A stretch of 64,000 bases of DNA from CAVSWT01 sp963777515 (GTDB lineage: Bacteria; Bacteroidota; Ignavibacteria; Ignavibacteriales; Ignavibacteriaceae): NCBI GenBank assembly GCA_963777515.1, contig CAVZQU010000019.1:186001-250000 (forward strand), given 5' to 3'. Shown here one piece after another: positions 26,778 to 35,727 of this stretch; the stretch's first letter is position 1; the number at the start of each line of letters is the position of its first letter. Below the pieces are notes generated by a model, which was given only the letters and a program-made list of their open reading frames with translations, made no database searches and was not told where the DNA came from. The translations under genes and the position numbers were made by a program.

Positions 26778-29129
26778 ATGCAAATTTCTAAAATAGATTC
26801 TCTCAATAGATATAATGATCTATTAAAATCATCTATTAAATCTTCAGAAGAATTTCCAAATCAATTAGCCGAGTTTTTAGTTAGTGAATATGAGTTACAG
26901 TCCGTAGTAATATTTAAAATTACTGAGGACAATAAGTTGTTGGTTATTGGCAAGTCCAATGAATCAAAAAAGTCCTATGAAAATGGATCTGTTGTTGAAT
27001 GTACTCACTGTGTTTCTCTAAAATCAAATGGCAATGAGCCTGTTTTTAATACCCAAGCAGATTGCCAAATTCAAGCAAGTGAATTTGTAGTTTATGAAGG
27101 AAGCTTATTTGTACAATATTCTTCCACTGAAAGTGCTATATTAAAAATTGCTAAACGTACTCCATTTTCAAAAACTGACAAAGACAATATAGAAACAATA
27201 GGCAGAGCTGCTGCGAGTCTTTTAAGTATTTGGTCAAAATCTTTTTCTAATTCATCTATCGGAAAAATAATTACTGATATTGCTCATGAACTAAGAACAC
27301 CAACTAATAGTATCATGGGTTTTGCTTCTTTGTTGAATGAAGATAATTTAAGTTCCTCCCAGAATGAATACGTAATAACCCTTAAAGACAATGCATACAA
27401 CCTATTGGCTCTACTAAACGATTTAATTGATTTTTCAAAGTTAGATGCCGGCATTAGCAAGGAAAATACTTCCAATATAAATCTTAAAGAGTTTATCGAA
27501 GACATAATAAAATTGTTTTCAGAAAAAATTGATAAGAATATAATTGACTTCTTAGTTAGTATTGATAAAAAATTACCTGCTACTGTTAAAATTGATAGTC
27601 AAAAATTACGATATGCATTAGTTAATATAATTACTACCTCAATTAGAATGACTGAAAGAGGTAAGATTTCAATCCTTGTTCAACAAACAGATAATATGCA
27701 ATTGCATATAAAAATATCAGATACCAGCCCTGGAATTTCAACTACAAAATTAAAAGATATTTTTAAACCCTTTGCCCTAAGCGATATGAACAAAAATAAG
27801 GTGGGTTCTTCTACCGGACTTGGACTAACCTTATCTAAAAGATATGTAGAACTTCTTAAAGGGCAAATTGAAGTTTCAAGTTCAATAGGAAAAGGAACAA
27901 CTTATAATATTTATCTTAATGTGGAAACGCTTTCTCCAATTGAATCTCAAATTTCTTCCCTGCCGAAACCCGGCAATAAAAATAAAGTACTGGTTATTGA
28001 AGATGATTATGCTACTTCAAAATTGTTAAGCAACTATCTAAACAAATGGGGTTATGATCCCACTATCGTCAATTCAGCGGAACAGGCGCTTAAAGCAATA
28101 GACAAAGAAATATACTTAGCAGTTTTGATGGATATCATTTTACCGGATGCAAATGGTTTTGAATTATTAAAAACTATTCGAGAACATAAAAATTCTAAAA
28201 ATACCCCGGTTATTGTCTGCTCTGTTGAAGCCGAACAGCAAAAAGCTTTCTTAATGGGTGCTGTTGAATATTTTGTTAAACCAATAAAATATAAATACTT
28301 GGTTGAGGTTTTAGGAAGCTACAAGCTTAAAAAAGATTCTGTAATCCTTGCAGTTGATGATGATGTCCCAACGTTAAATTTAATGAAAGAAGCCATTGTG
28401 CAAGCCGGATATAATTGCATAGCAGAATCTAAATCCGCACAAGTTTATAATTTAATCGAAGATAAAAATATAGATATTGCCATAATAGATTTGGATATGC
28501 CTGAACTTAATGGTTTTGATTTGATAAAACAGATCAAGAGCAATCCAAAGTTTGCCAAGCTTCCTGTAATAATTTATACAGGAAAAGAAAATTACCAGGA
28601 TGATTTAGCAAAAATCGATGGGCTATTTTCCGATTTGCTTCATAAAAGCAGCACAAACATAGAAGACCTTGCAGATACTATTAATGCCATGATAAATAGT
28701 TTTGATGAACCTGCCAAACCTGAAGAAGTAGAGAAACAAAAAGACTCCGTAAAGATATTACTTGTAGAAGATTATAAACACTCTCAAATAATTGTCACAA
28801 GATTGTTAAAGAAAAACAGTTTTGAATCAATCGTTGTCGTTGAAAACGGACAGGAAGCTTTAGAACAGGCTAAGCAGCATAAATACGATTTGATTTTAAT
28901 GGATATGCAAATGCCGGTTATGAACGGATTTGAGGCAACAGAAAGAATACGACAGCTTCCGCAGTACAAAGAAACTCCAATTATCGCGCTTACAGCTTTT
29001 GCTATGAAAGGTGATAGAGAAAAATGTTTGGAAGCAGGCGCTACTGATTATATTCCCAAACCAATTGACAGCCAGGAATTTATAGAAAAAGTTAAATTCT
29101 ACACTGAAAGCAAAATCAGTGTAAATTAA
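26778..29129 (+). CDS. Hybrid sensor histidine kinase with three receivers
   Basis: This 783-residue protein has no transmembrane helix. Domain order is a GAF-like sensor (about 1-155), a HisKA domain with His170 (IAHELRTP), HATPase_c (about 270-385; STGLGLTLSK), then three receivers. REC1 has Asp452 and Lys501; REC2 has Asp571; REC3 has Asp709. The sensor carries Cys75-x2-Cys78 and Cys96, a possible metal or redox site. REC2 is divergent around its switch residues and may be degenerate. Hybrid kinases of this length usually feed a phosphorelay. The targets may be the lone receiver and receiver-cyclase on the other side of ndh. Confidence 0.9.
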   Translation: MQISKIDSLNRYNDLLKSSIKSSEEFPNQLAEFLVSEYELQSVVIFKITEDNKLLVIGKSNESKKSYENGSVVECTHCVSLKSNGNEPVFNTQADCQIQASEFVVYEGSLFVQYSSTESAILKIAKRTPFSKTDKDNIETIGRAAASLLSIWSKSFSNSSIGKIITDIAHELRTPTNSIMGFASLLNEDNLSSSQNEYVITLKDNAYNLLALLNDLIDFSKLDAGISKENTSNINLKEFIEDIIKLFSEKIDKNIIDFLVSIDKKLPATVKIDSQKLRYALVNIITTSIRMTERGKISILVQQTDNMQLHIKISDTSPGISTTKLKDIFKPFALSDMNKNKVGSSTGLGLTLSKRYVELLKGQIEVSSSIGKGTTYNIYLNVETLSPIESQISSLPKPGNKNKVLVIEDDYATSKLLSNYLNKWGYDPTIVNSAEQALKAIDKEIYLAVLMDIILPDANGFELLKTIREHKNSKNTPVIVCSVEAEQQKAFLMGAVEYFVKPIKYKYLVEVLGSYKLKKDSVILAVDDDVPTLNLMKEAIVQAGYNCIAESKSAQVYNLIEDKNIDIAIIDLDMPELNGFDLIKQIKSNPKFAKLPVIIYTGKENYQDDLAKIDGLFSDLLHKSSTNIEDLADTINAMINSFDEPAKPEEVEKQKDSVKILLVEDYKHSQIIVTRLLKKNSFESIVVVENGQEALEQAKQHKYDLILMDMQMPVMNGFEATERIRQLPQYKETPIIALTAFAMKGDREKCLEAGATDYIPKPIDSQEFIEKVKFYTESKISVN

Positions 29130-29282
29130 TAATCCCCTTTCCTGCTGACACTCTTTTGAATAAATCTTTATTATAAAATTACTATTTTTGAACTCATCAT
29201 TTAAAAGTTTTAAAACGAACAGGAATGTCTGTTCTATTTTTTACTATAAATTATTTTTTTAATTTTTCACAATTATTGATTT

Positions 29283-30740
29283 ATGATTTCTAATAATGTT
29301 CGTGTAAGGTTTGCTCCAAGTCCAACGGGATATCTTCACGTTGGCGGATTGCGGACTGCTCTTTATAATTATTTATTCGCAAAACACAACCATGGGAAAT
29401 TCATTCTTCGCATTGAAGACACAGATAGAAACAGATATGTTGAAGGAGCTGCAGAAAATTTAATTGAAACTTTAAAATGGGCAGGATTAGAATACGATGA
29501 AGGGCCTAAAAGAGAAGGTGATTGTGGGCCTTATTATCAATCGCAGCGTTTGGATACTTATAAAAAATATTCTGAAGAATTAATTAAAAATAGCAAAGCT
29601 TATTATTGTTTCTGCAGCAGTGAAAGATTAACAATAATTCGTGAACAACAGCAGAAACAAGGCTTGCAGCCGAAATATGACAAGCATTGCTTAAACCTAA
29701 ATCAAGAAGAAATAAATTCTAATTTGCAAAACAATCTTCCGCATGTCGTTAGATTAAATGTACAGCCGGATGAAAAAATAATTATTGATGATATTGTTAG
29801 AGGCAGAGTTGAATTCGACAGTAATATTGTTGACGATCAGGTGCTGATTAAAAGTGACGGCTACCCCACTTATCATCTGGCAAATGTTATTGATGATCAT
29901 TTAATGAAGATTACTCATGTAATACGCGGCGAAGAATGGTTATCATCAACGCCAAAACATATTTTGTTGTATGATTTTTTAGGATGGGAGAAACCGGTTT
30001 TTGCTCATCTTCCTTTGCTATTGAACTCGGATAGGTCTAAACTCAGTAAAAGGCAAGGTGATGTTGCAGTCGAGGATTACAGGACAAAAGGATATCTAAA
30101 AGATGCATTGTTAAACTTTGTTGCATTGCTGGGCTGGACAGCAGGAGACGACAAAGAATTTTATCACTTAAATGAACTTGTTGAAAAATTTTCTCTTGAA
30201 AGAGTAAATAGATCCGGGGCAATATTTAATGTTGAAAAACTGGATTGGCTTAATGCTGAACATCTTCGCAGTAAGCCAAATTCTGAATTACTTGGATTAT
30301 TGAAAGAAGAAATACAAAAATCAAAGTTCGAAGGCCAAAATTATTCAAATGAATATTTAGTTAATGTTATTGATGCAATGAAAGAACGAGTTTCTTTTAT
30401 AAAAGAGTATCTTGAGAAAAGCCCATATTTTTTTGAAGCACCAACTTCTTTTGAAGAAAATACGGTTAAGAAAAGATGGAAAGATGACAGTGCAGAATTG
30501 TTAAAAAAATTATCTGCTAAATTTTCTTTGTTGAACAATCCTCAAAAAGAAGATTATGAAGCTGCATTAAAATCAACAGCAGAAGAATTGCAGGTTGGAA
30601 ATGGGAAATTGATTCACCCCTTAAGATTAGCTGTTTCCGGAATGGGTTCCGGCCCTGGGGTTTTTGATATTGTATTTATAATTGGAAAAGATGAAACCTT
30701 GAAAAGAATTAATTACGCTCTGGAAACGATAAAGAAATAA
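29283..30740 (+). CDS. gltX: Glutamate--tRNA ligase
   Basis: The 485-residue class I aminoacyl-tRNA synthetase has the HIGH-type motif in FAPSPTGYLHVGG at residues 11-23 and the KMSKS-type motif as KLSKRQGD. The length and C-terminal anticodon-binding half are normal for bacterial GluRS, and the tail ends in the GPGVFDIVFIIGKDETLKRI segment. It charges tRNA-Glu; discrimination against tRNA-Gln cannot be read here. A GlnRS-like gene follows directly, so this organism would not depend on the tRNA-Gln amidation route if that gene is functional. Confidence 0.97.
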   Translation: MISNNVRVRFAPSPTGYLHVGGLRTALYNYLFAKHNHGKFILRIEDTDRNRYVEGAAENLIETLKWAGLEYDEGPKREGDCGPYYQSQRLDTYKKYSEELIKNSKAYYCFCSSERLTIIREQQQKQGLQPKYDKHCLNLNQEEINSNLQNNLPHVVRLNVQPDEKIIIDDIVRGRVEFDSNIVDDQVLIKSDGYPTYHLANVIDDHLMKITHVIRGEEWLSSTPKHILLYDFLGWEKPVFAHLPLLLNSDRSKLSKRQGDVAVEDYRTKGYLKDALLNFVALLGWTAGDDKEFYHLNELVEKFSLERVNRSGAIFNVEKLDWLNAEHLRSKPNSELLGLLKEEIQKSKFEGQNYSNEYLVNVIDAMKERVSFIKEYLEKSPYFFEAPTSFEENTVKKRWKDDSAELLKKLSAKFSLLNNPQKEDYEAALKSTAEELQVGNGKLIHPLRLAVSGMGSGPGVFDIVFIIGKDETLKRINYALETIKK

Positions 30741-30803
30741 TGAATGCGTATCCTCGAACTTGTTTTGGAGTCTTATTAAAATAACAAAAATTTAAAATGA
30801 GAT

Positions 30804-32180
30804 ATGGCAGAAGAAAAAAACATAGCAAAGAATGAAGTCTCAACTCCAACAAATTTCATTCGTGAAATTATTGATGAGCATAATAAAACCGGCAGGTTCA
30901 ATAAAAAAGTCCATACTCGCTTTCCTCCTGAACCAAATGGCTATTTGCATATTGGTCATGCAAAATCTATTTGCCTGAACTTCGGAATTGCAGAAGCTTA
31001 TGGGGGCAAATGCAATCTACGTTTTGATGACACTAACCCAACCAAAGAGGATGTTGAGTATGTTGATTCTATAAAAGAAGATATTAAGTGGCTTGGATTT
31101 GATTGGGAAGATAGGCTTTATTTTGCATCAGATTACTTTGACCAGCTTTATGAATATGCTGTTAAGTTGATTAAAAAAGGAAAAGCTTATGTTGATTCAC
31201 AGAGCTATGATGAGATAAAAGATACCCGCGGTACTCCAACTGAGCCTGGGAAAGAAAGTCCTTTTAGAAATCATAGTGTTGAAAAAAATCTTGATTTATT
31301 TGAACGGATGAAGAACGGTGAATTCAAAGATGGTGAACTTGTGCTGCGCGCAAAAATCGATATGGGTTCTCCTAATATGAATATGCGCGACCCGATTATG
31401 TACCGCATACGCCACGCTTCGCATCATAGAACTGGAGATAAATGGTGCATTTATCCTATGTACGATTGGGCTCATGGACAGTCTGATTCAATTGAAGGAA
31501 TTACACATTCGATCTGTACATTGGAATTTGAAAATCATCGTCCACTATATGATTGGTTTTTGGATGAACTTGAAATTCATCATCCGCAGCAGATTGAATT
31601 TGCACGATTGAATTTAAACTATACAGTAATGAGCAAAAGAAAGCTGCTTGAATTAGTTCAGAAAAAAATTGTTAATGGCTGGGATGATCCGCGAATGCCT
31701 ACCCTTTCTGCATATCGCCGCCGCGGCTATACTCCGGAATCAATTAGGAATTTTGCTGAGCGGGTTGGAGTTGCTAAAAGAGATGGTGTAATTGATGTTG
31801 CTTTGTTAGAACACAGCATTAGAGAAGATTTAAATAAAAGTGCGGCACGTGCAATGGCTGTGCTATATCCTTTAAAGGTTACTATAACGAATCTTCCTGA
31901 TGGTTTTGAAGAAGAAATGGACGCAGTAAATAATCCCGAAGATGAAACAATGGGGACAAGAAAAATTCCTTTCACAAAAGAAATTTATATTGAACGGGAT
32001 GATTTTAAGGAAGACCCGCCTAAAAAGTTTTTTAGATTATCTCCTGGCAATGAAGTGCGTTTAAGATATGCTTATATAATTAAATGTGAAGAAGTAATAA
32101 AAGATGAAAACGGAAATGTAATTGAATTAAAATGCACTTACGACCCGGAAACAAAAAGCGGAACCGGGAACAAGCAATAA
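30804..32180 (+). CDS. glnS: Glutamine--tRNA ligase, 5' part of a frameshifted gene
   Basis: These 458 residues are GlnRS: FPPEPNGYLHIGHAKS with the HIGH motif at about 49-52, the LRFDDTNP segment, and VMSKRKLLELV in place of KMSKS. The frame ends at a TAA (32178-32180) just after DPETKSGTGN. The rest of the anticodon-binding domain continues in the +1 frame to 32508. Deleting one A at 32169-32170 rejoins the halves as SGTGTSNKKVKG, which matches normal GlnRS. Full length would be about 567 residues. The gene is normally essential where tRNA-Gln amidation is absent, so a sequencing or assembly error is likely; true decay is the alternative. Confidence 0.88.
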   Translation: MAEEKNIAKNEVSTPTNFIREIIDEHNKTGRFNKKVHTRFPPEPNGYLHIGHAKSICLNFGIAEAYGGKCNLRFDDTNPTKEDVEYVDSIKEDIKWLGFDWEDRLYFASDYFDQLYEYAVKLIKKGKAYVDSQSYDEIKDTRGTPTEPGKESPFRNHSVEKNLDLFERMKNGEFKDGELVLRAKIDMGSPNMNMRDPIMYRIRHASHHRTGDKWCIYPMYDWAHGQSDSIEGITHSICTLEFENHRPLYDWFLDELEIHHPQQIEFARLNLNYTVMSKRKLLELVQKKIVNGWDDPRMPTLSAYRRRGYTPESIRNFAERVGVAKRDGVIDVALLEHSIREDLNKSAARAMAVLYPLKVTITNLPDGFEEEMDAVNNPEDETMGTRKIPFTKEIYIERDDFKEDPPKKFFRLSPGNEVRLRYAYIIKCEEVIKDENGNVIELKCTYDPETKSGTGNKQ

Positions 32181-32508
32181 AAAAGTAAAAGGAACGATTC
32201 ACTGGGTTTCCGCAAAGCATGCAGTCGATGCAGAAGTAAGATTATATGATCGGCTCTTTAATACAGAAAATCCTGCTGGCGACAAGGAAAAAGATTTTAA
32301 AGAATTTATAAATCCGGATTCTCTTGTAACTATAAACTCAAAAGTTGAGCCCGGACTGAAAAATGCAAACAAAGGCGACCGCTTCCAGTTTGAACGACAG
32401 GGTTATTTCTGTGTTGATTCAAAAGACTCGTCTGAAGAGCATTTAGTATTTAACAGGACGGTTTCTTTAAGAGATTCGTGGGCGAAGATTGAGAGGAAGC
32501 AAAACTAA
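32169..32508 (+). pseudogene. glnS: Glutamine--tRNA ligase, 3' part in the +1 frame
   Basis: In the +1 frame this stretch encodes the missing C-terminal region of GlnRS. It runs from KKVKGTIHWVSAKHAVDAEVR through LYDRLFNTENP, INPDSLVTI and GYFCVDSKDSS to LRDSWAKI, ending at the TAA at 32506-32508. No start codon or ribosome site precedes it, so it is not a separate gene. The coding pattern is intact with no further stops. This speaks for a recent or artefactual single-base change rather than old decay. Confidence 0.88.
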
Positions 32509-32576
32509 TTTAATAAGTAGTTTCGGATTTCTTGAAACTTAAAGCATTTTAGCTTAATATTGCACTGCAAAAATTT

Positions 32577-32662
32577 GCCGAAGTGGCGGAATTGGTAGAC
32601 GCGCTGGACTCAAAATCCAGTATGGCTTAAACCATGTGCCGGTTCGAGTCCGGCCTTCGGTA
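32577..32662 (+). tRNA. tRNA-Leu(CAA)
   Basis: This is a long-variable-arm tRNA: acceptor GCCGAAG/CTTCGGT, anticodon stem-loop CTGGACTCAAAATCCAG with anticodon CAA, T-arm GCCGGTTCGAGTCCGGC and discriminator A. Position 1:72 is a G:U wobble, unusual for a tRNA acceptor. CCA is not encoded. Confidence 0.95.
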
Positions 32663-32796
32663 CTAAATAGCTACTTACCTTCATATACTCTTTTCGACCA
32701 GAGAAATAAACGTTTTTAATTCACTTAAAAGATTTCTCAGTAGAAGACTCCTACGAAATGACAACTCTAGAAACTTTCTAAGTGAAACTTAGTATT

Positions 32797-32865
32797 CTTA
32801 GTGTCTAAGTGGTAAAGATTTTCTACCACTAAGGCACTCATATCAGATCACTTAGAGACACTAAG
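32797..32865. repeat. Nested palindrome (CTTAGTGTCTAAGTG type)
   Basis: The outer arms CTTAGTGTCTAAGTG (32797-32811) and CACTTAGAGACACTAAG (32849-32865) pair with small mismatches. Inside lies AGTGGTA...TACCACT. Further copies of the word CTTAGT occur just upstream. It is a non-coding, AT-rich repeat between tRNA-Leu and the terminator of the DUF6600 gene. Confidence 0.6.
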
Positions 32866-32874
32866 ATAAACGCA

Positions 32875-32908
32875 TAAAAAAGCCGTCTCAATTTCTTGAA
32901 ACGGCTTT
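32875..32908 (-). terminator. Intrinsic terminator of the DUF6600 gene
   Basis: On the minus strand the stem AAAGCCGT...ACGGCTTT is followed by a T run. It lies about 27 bp beyond the stop codon of the DUF6600 gene. Confidence 0.8.
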
Positions 32909-32934
32909 AGGAGAGTGCTCAATGAACAGGAAAT

Positions 32935-34281
32935 CTATCTTCTTTTTTGGGTGCTTCTCTCATTCTTGTCATTATTATTCGAGCTTCTGCTGCTGTTCGA
33001 TTCTCTGCTTCTATTATTCGTATTACTTCTCTGAACTTTTTCTCTTTGTGTTGATCTTTGTCTTTCAACACTTCTGCTTGGAGCCGATTCTTTTTTAGGA
33101 GCAGTATAGGTCTTTGTTCTTTGTCTTGAATTATTATTTGAACTGCTGCTTTGTTTCCTAATTACTCTTGGCGTTTCTGTTTTCTTTACTTCTCTTTTTG
33201 TTTCAACTTTTCTTTCTGTCCTTGTACGTGTTTCTACTGGAGTACTTCTTTTTACTTCTTTCTTAGGAGTTTCAACAGTCCTATTTGTTGTCGTTCTTTT
33301 TACTTCTGTTCTTTGTACATTAGTTTTTGTTTTAGTAGTTCTTGACCGTTCAACAGTTCTATCATTGTTAATAGCTTTAAAGTCACCTCTTTCATCTCTT
33401 ACCCTAACATTTTTATCATCGGTTCTTATATTGTTTCTGTTTTCACCTACAGCTATTCTGTTAAGTTCAAGAGAAGAATTTCTATCTGCTCTTTTTATAG
33501 TTACGTCTTTGCTTACATTTCTGTTTATTTCATCTCTAGAAACATTATATGTCCTGATAACTTCTCTATTAACAGTTACGCCTGATCTAGTAACTTGCTT
33601 AGGATCAGATACAAAATCTATTCTTCTTTCAGTGATGTTCCTTCCGCCCATATTTCTTACGTATTGAACATCAACTCCTCTGTTTCTAATTCTTCCACCA
33701 GAATAATCATAATTGGTTCTATATTTTGTCTTGCTGTAAATTGTATAATTAGAAGAAGGTGCAGCAAAATATTTATGAACATAAGGATCGCAAATATATT
33801 TGTATCTGACAAAGTGCCAATGATTGTATGGAGTATAATAATTAGTCGTAAAAATTATCCCAACATTTACATAGAACGCTGCGTAAGGAGGTAAAGGCGA
33901 CCATCCGATGTAATTGTTATTGTAGCGCCATTCAACCCATGCTGGAGCCCAATCATAATCCGGCACCCAAAGCCATCCGTAATAGTTATCATAGTACCAC
34001 CTACCATAGTGATAAGTTATGTAGCCAAATGGTTCGTATGAGTCCCAGTACCAGCCATCACTTGTCCAGATCCATTGACCCTCCATATATGGCGACCAGG
34101 TGTTACTAATAAAATGAGGGCGCCATACTGTAACTCCACTGTTTAACTCCAACCATGAGCCATAGGGAGAAAGTTGTACATAAAAACTACCAAAACTTAC
34201 TGGAGGAGCAGGAGTATTGGCTTCTATATTTATTGAAGCGCTTAAAGCAAACGTTAATATAATTAATGCAATCTTTTTCAT
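32935..34281 (-). CDS. DUF6600 domain protein with basic low-complexity tail
   Basis: The 448-residue exported protein has a signal peptide (about 1-21). A tryptophan/tyrosine-rich domain fits DUF6600: YGSWLEL, VWRPHF, WSPYMEGQWIWTSDGWYWDS, HYGRWYYDNYYGWLWVPD and WAPAWVEWRYNNNYIGWSPLPP. From about residue 265 the chain is highly charged and repetitive (VERSRTTKTKTNVQRTEVKR, RSRESNSSRSSNNND), so it is probably disordered. The family occurs in Bacteroidota, Chlorobiota and relatives, with no established role. The Arg/Lys-rich tail could bind polyanions such as LPS, nucleic acid or polysaccharide; that is inference. Confidence 0.8.
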   Translation of the reverse strand: MKKIALIILTFALSASINIEANTPAPPVSFGSFYVQLSPYGSWLELNSGVTVWRPHFISNTWSPYMEGQWIWTSDGWYWDSYEPFGYITYHYGRWYYDNYYGWLWVPDYDWAPAWVEWRYNNNYIGWSPLPPYAAFYVNVGIIFTTNYYTPYNHWHFVRYKYICDPYVHKYFAAPSSNYTIYSKTKYRTNYDYSGGRIRNRGVDVQYVRNMGGRNITERRIDFVSDPKQVTRSGVTVNREVIRTYNVSRDEINRNVSKDVTIKRADRNSSLELNRIAVGENRNNIRTDDKNVRVRDERGDFKAINNDRTVERSRTTKTKTNVQRTEVKRTTTNRTVETPKKEVKRSTPVETRTRTERKVETKREVKKTETPRVIRKQSSSSNNNSRQRTKTYTAPKKESAPSRSVERQRSTQREKVQRSNTNNRSRESNSSRSSNNNDKNERSTQKRR

Positions 34282-34460
34282 GATGAACCTCGCTAATTTA
34301 TTATCACGATTTATACTTTCTTTGCCAATGATTGTGCCATGCAGAATCCCTTAAAAGATGTGATTTATTACGAAAATGGATGATTTATATGTATATTTTA
34401 CTATACAATACAAAGCAAATAGAATACAATTAAAACATTCTGCTAACTAAATTTTTGTTT

Positions 34461-34552
34461 GTCACATTGAGCCTGTCTAAATGTGACTTATTTGTTATTA
34501 GAAAATCACATCCGTTAGTAGTTAAAATCAGATCCCGAAATAAATTCGTGAT
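34461..34552. repeat. Twin-hairpin intergenic repeat without outer arms
   Basis: Two adjacent hairpins are visible: GTCACATT...AATGTGAC with loop GAGCCTGTCTA-like, and ATCCCGAA...TTCGTGAT with loop ATAAA. They resemble the inner pair of the elements at 2205 and 49436 but lack the GAGGCTGTCT arms. The pair sits downstream of the GT2 gene. Confidence 0.6.
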
Positions 34553-34566
34553 GACGCTTGAATATT

Positions 34567-35727
34567 TTATCTTTTAACTTTCCGATCCTTCCATTTATAA
34601 TTTCCAATTGCACCAGCTATCCCAGAAATAATTATATATGGAACATGAAAAATTTCTGCTAACAAAAATGGTTTTAATATTTCTTTGTTATATAAAAGTA
34701 TACTCCCTTTTTTCAAAATGAGGTATTCTATAGAAAGCTTAGCAGTGAGGCTAATCACCAACATCAGAAAATAAATACTGGAGAAAAATCCAAGTATAAA
34801 CTGAGCGATGATTCCGCAATAAAATAGAAAAATAAAAAATAATTTTATAACTAACATTTTGTTTTTATAAAATAATCCTTTACTAGCCCATCTTTGCCTT
34901 TGCTGAAAGAATTGAGATAGAGTTTGATTTGATTTCGTAAAAGACATCGAATCTTTGTTAGTGCAAAATTTAATCTTGTTATTTGTGTCGCTGAAAATTT
35001 TTTGCATTAATAATTCATCGTCTCCGGAAGATAAATTTAAATTATCTTCAAAACCATTTACTTGTTCATAAGCATATTTTCTATAGGCTAAATTTGCTCC
35101 GTTACAAATTGCCGGAGTATTATTTCCTATTAAACCGGCGCCACTTAAAATTAAACCAGCAAATTCAAGCCTTTGAAGCTTAGTAAATAATTTCTCATCA
35201 ATAATAAAATCAACCGGCCCTGAAACAAAACCGGTGTCTTGATCTAAACAGCAAACCAAGCTTTGCAGCCAATTTTCTTTATGAATACAATCTGCATCAG
35301 TTGTAACTATTATCTCCCCTTTTGAATTTTCTATCCCGTGTTTTACTGCTCTTTTTTTATGGGCCTGAAATGATTTAACTGTTGGTATTTCGATTACTTT
35401 TATATTTTCCGATTTTATTTCTTGTCTTAATTTTGTTAATGAATCATCAGTTGAACCATCATTTACATAAATTACTTCGAATTTATCTTTAGGATATGTT
35501 AGACTCTGCATACTCTTTAAACTATTATAAATATTGTCGGTCTCGTTTCTGAATGGGATAATTACGGAAATGAATTCATCGATTACTTTTTCTTCAACTG
35601 CTTTTAATTTGTTTAAGCCAGTATAAATTGAAGAAAGAAAATATATATAGTGAAGCAGAAGAAATAGAAAAAGAAGAATCAAGACTATTTCAAGCATTGT
35701 TTCTCTTAAAAATGAATATAAGTCCAA
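34567..35727 (-). CDS. Family 2 glycosyltransferase, membrane-associated
   Basis: The 386-residue protein has an N-terminal membrane helix (about 11-33), a GT-A domain (about 50-225) and three C-terminal membrane helices. Catalytic features seen are IIPFRNE, VNDGSTDDS, the DXD in TTDADCIH (Asp144/Asp146) and the QxxRW-type motif QQRQRW. QxxRW is typical of GT2 enzymes that elongate polysaccharide or glycolipid chains. Its start overlaps the 3' end of the flippase relic by 38 bp, so the two were once a unit. The product (lipid-linked sugar or cell-surface glycan) is unknown. Confidence 0.87.
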   Translation of the reverse strand: MDLYSFLRETMLEIVLILLFLFLLLHYIYFLSSIYTGLNKLKAVEEKVIDEFISVIIPFRNETDNIYNSLKSMQSLTYPKDKFEVIYVNDGSTDDSLTKLRQEIKSENIKVIEIPTVKSFQAHKKRAVKHGIENSKGEIIVTTDADCIHKENWLQSLVCCLDQDTGFVSGPVDFIIDEKLFTKLQRLEFAGLILSGAGLIGNNTPAICNGANLAYRKYAYEQVNGFEDNLNLSSGDDELLMQKIFSDTNNKIKFCTNKDSMSFTKSNQTLSQFFQQRQRWASKGLFYKNKMLVIKLFFIFLFYCGIIAQFILGFFSSIYFLMLVISLTAKLSIEYLILKKGSILLYNKEILKPFLLAEIFHVPYIIISGIAGAIGNYKWKDRKVKR

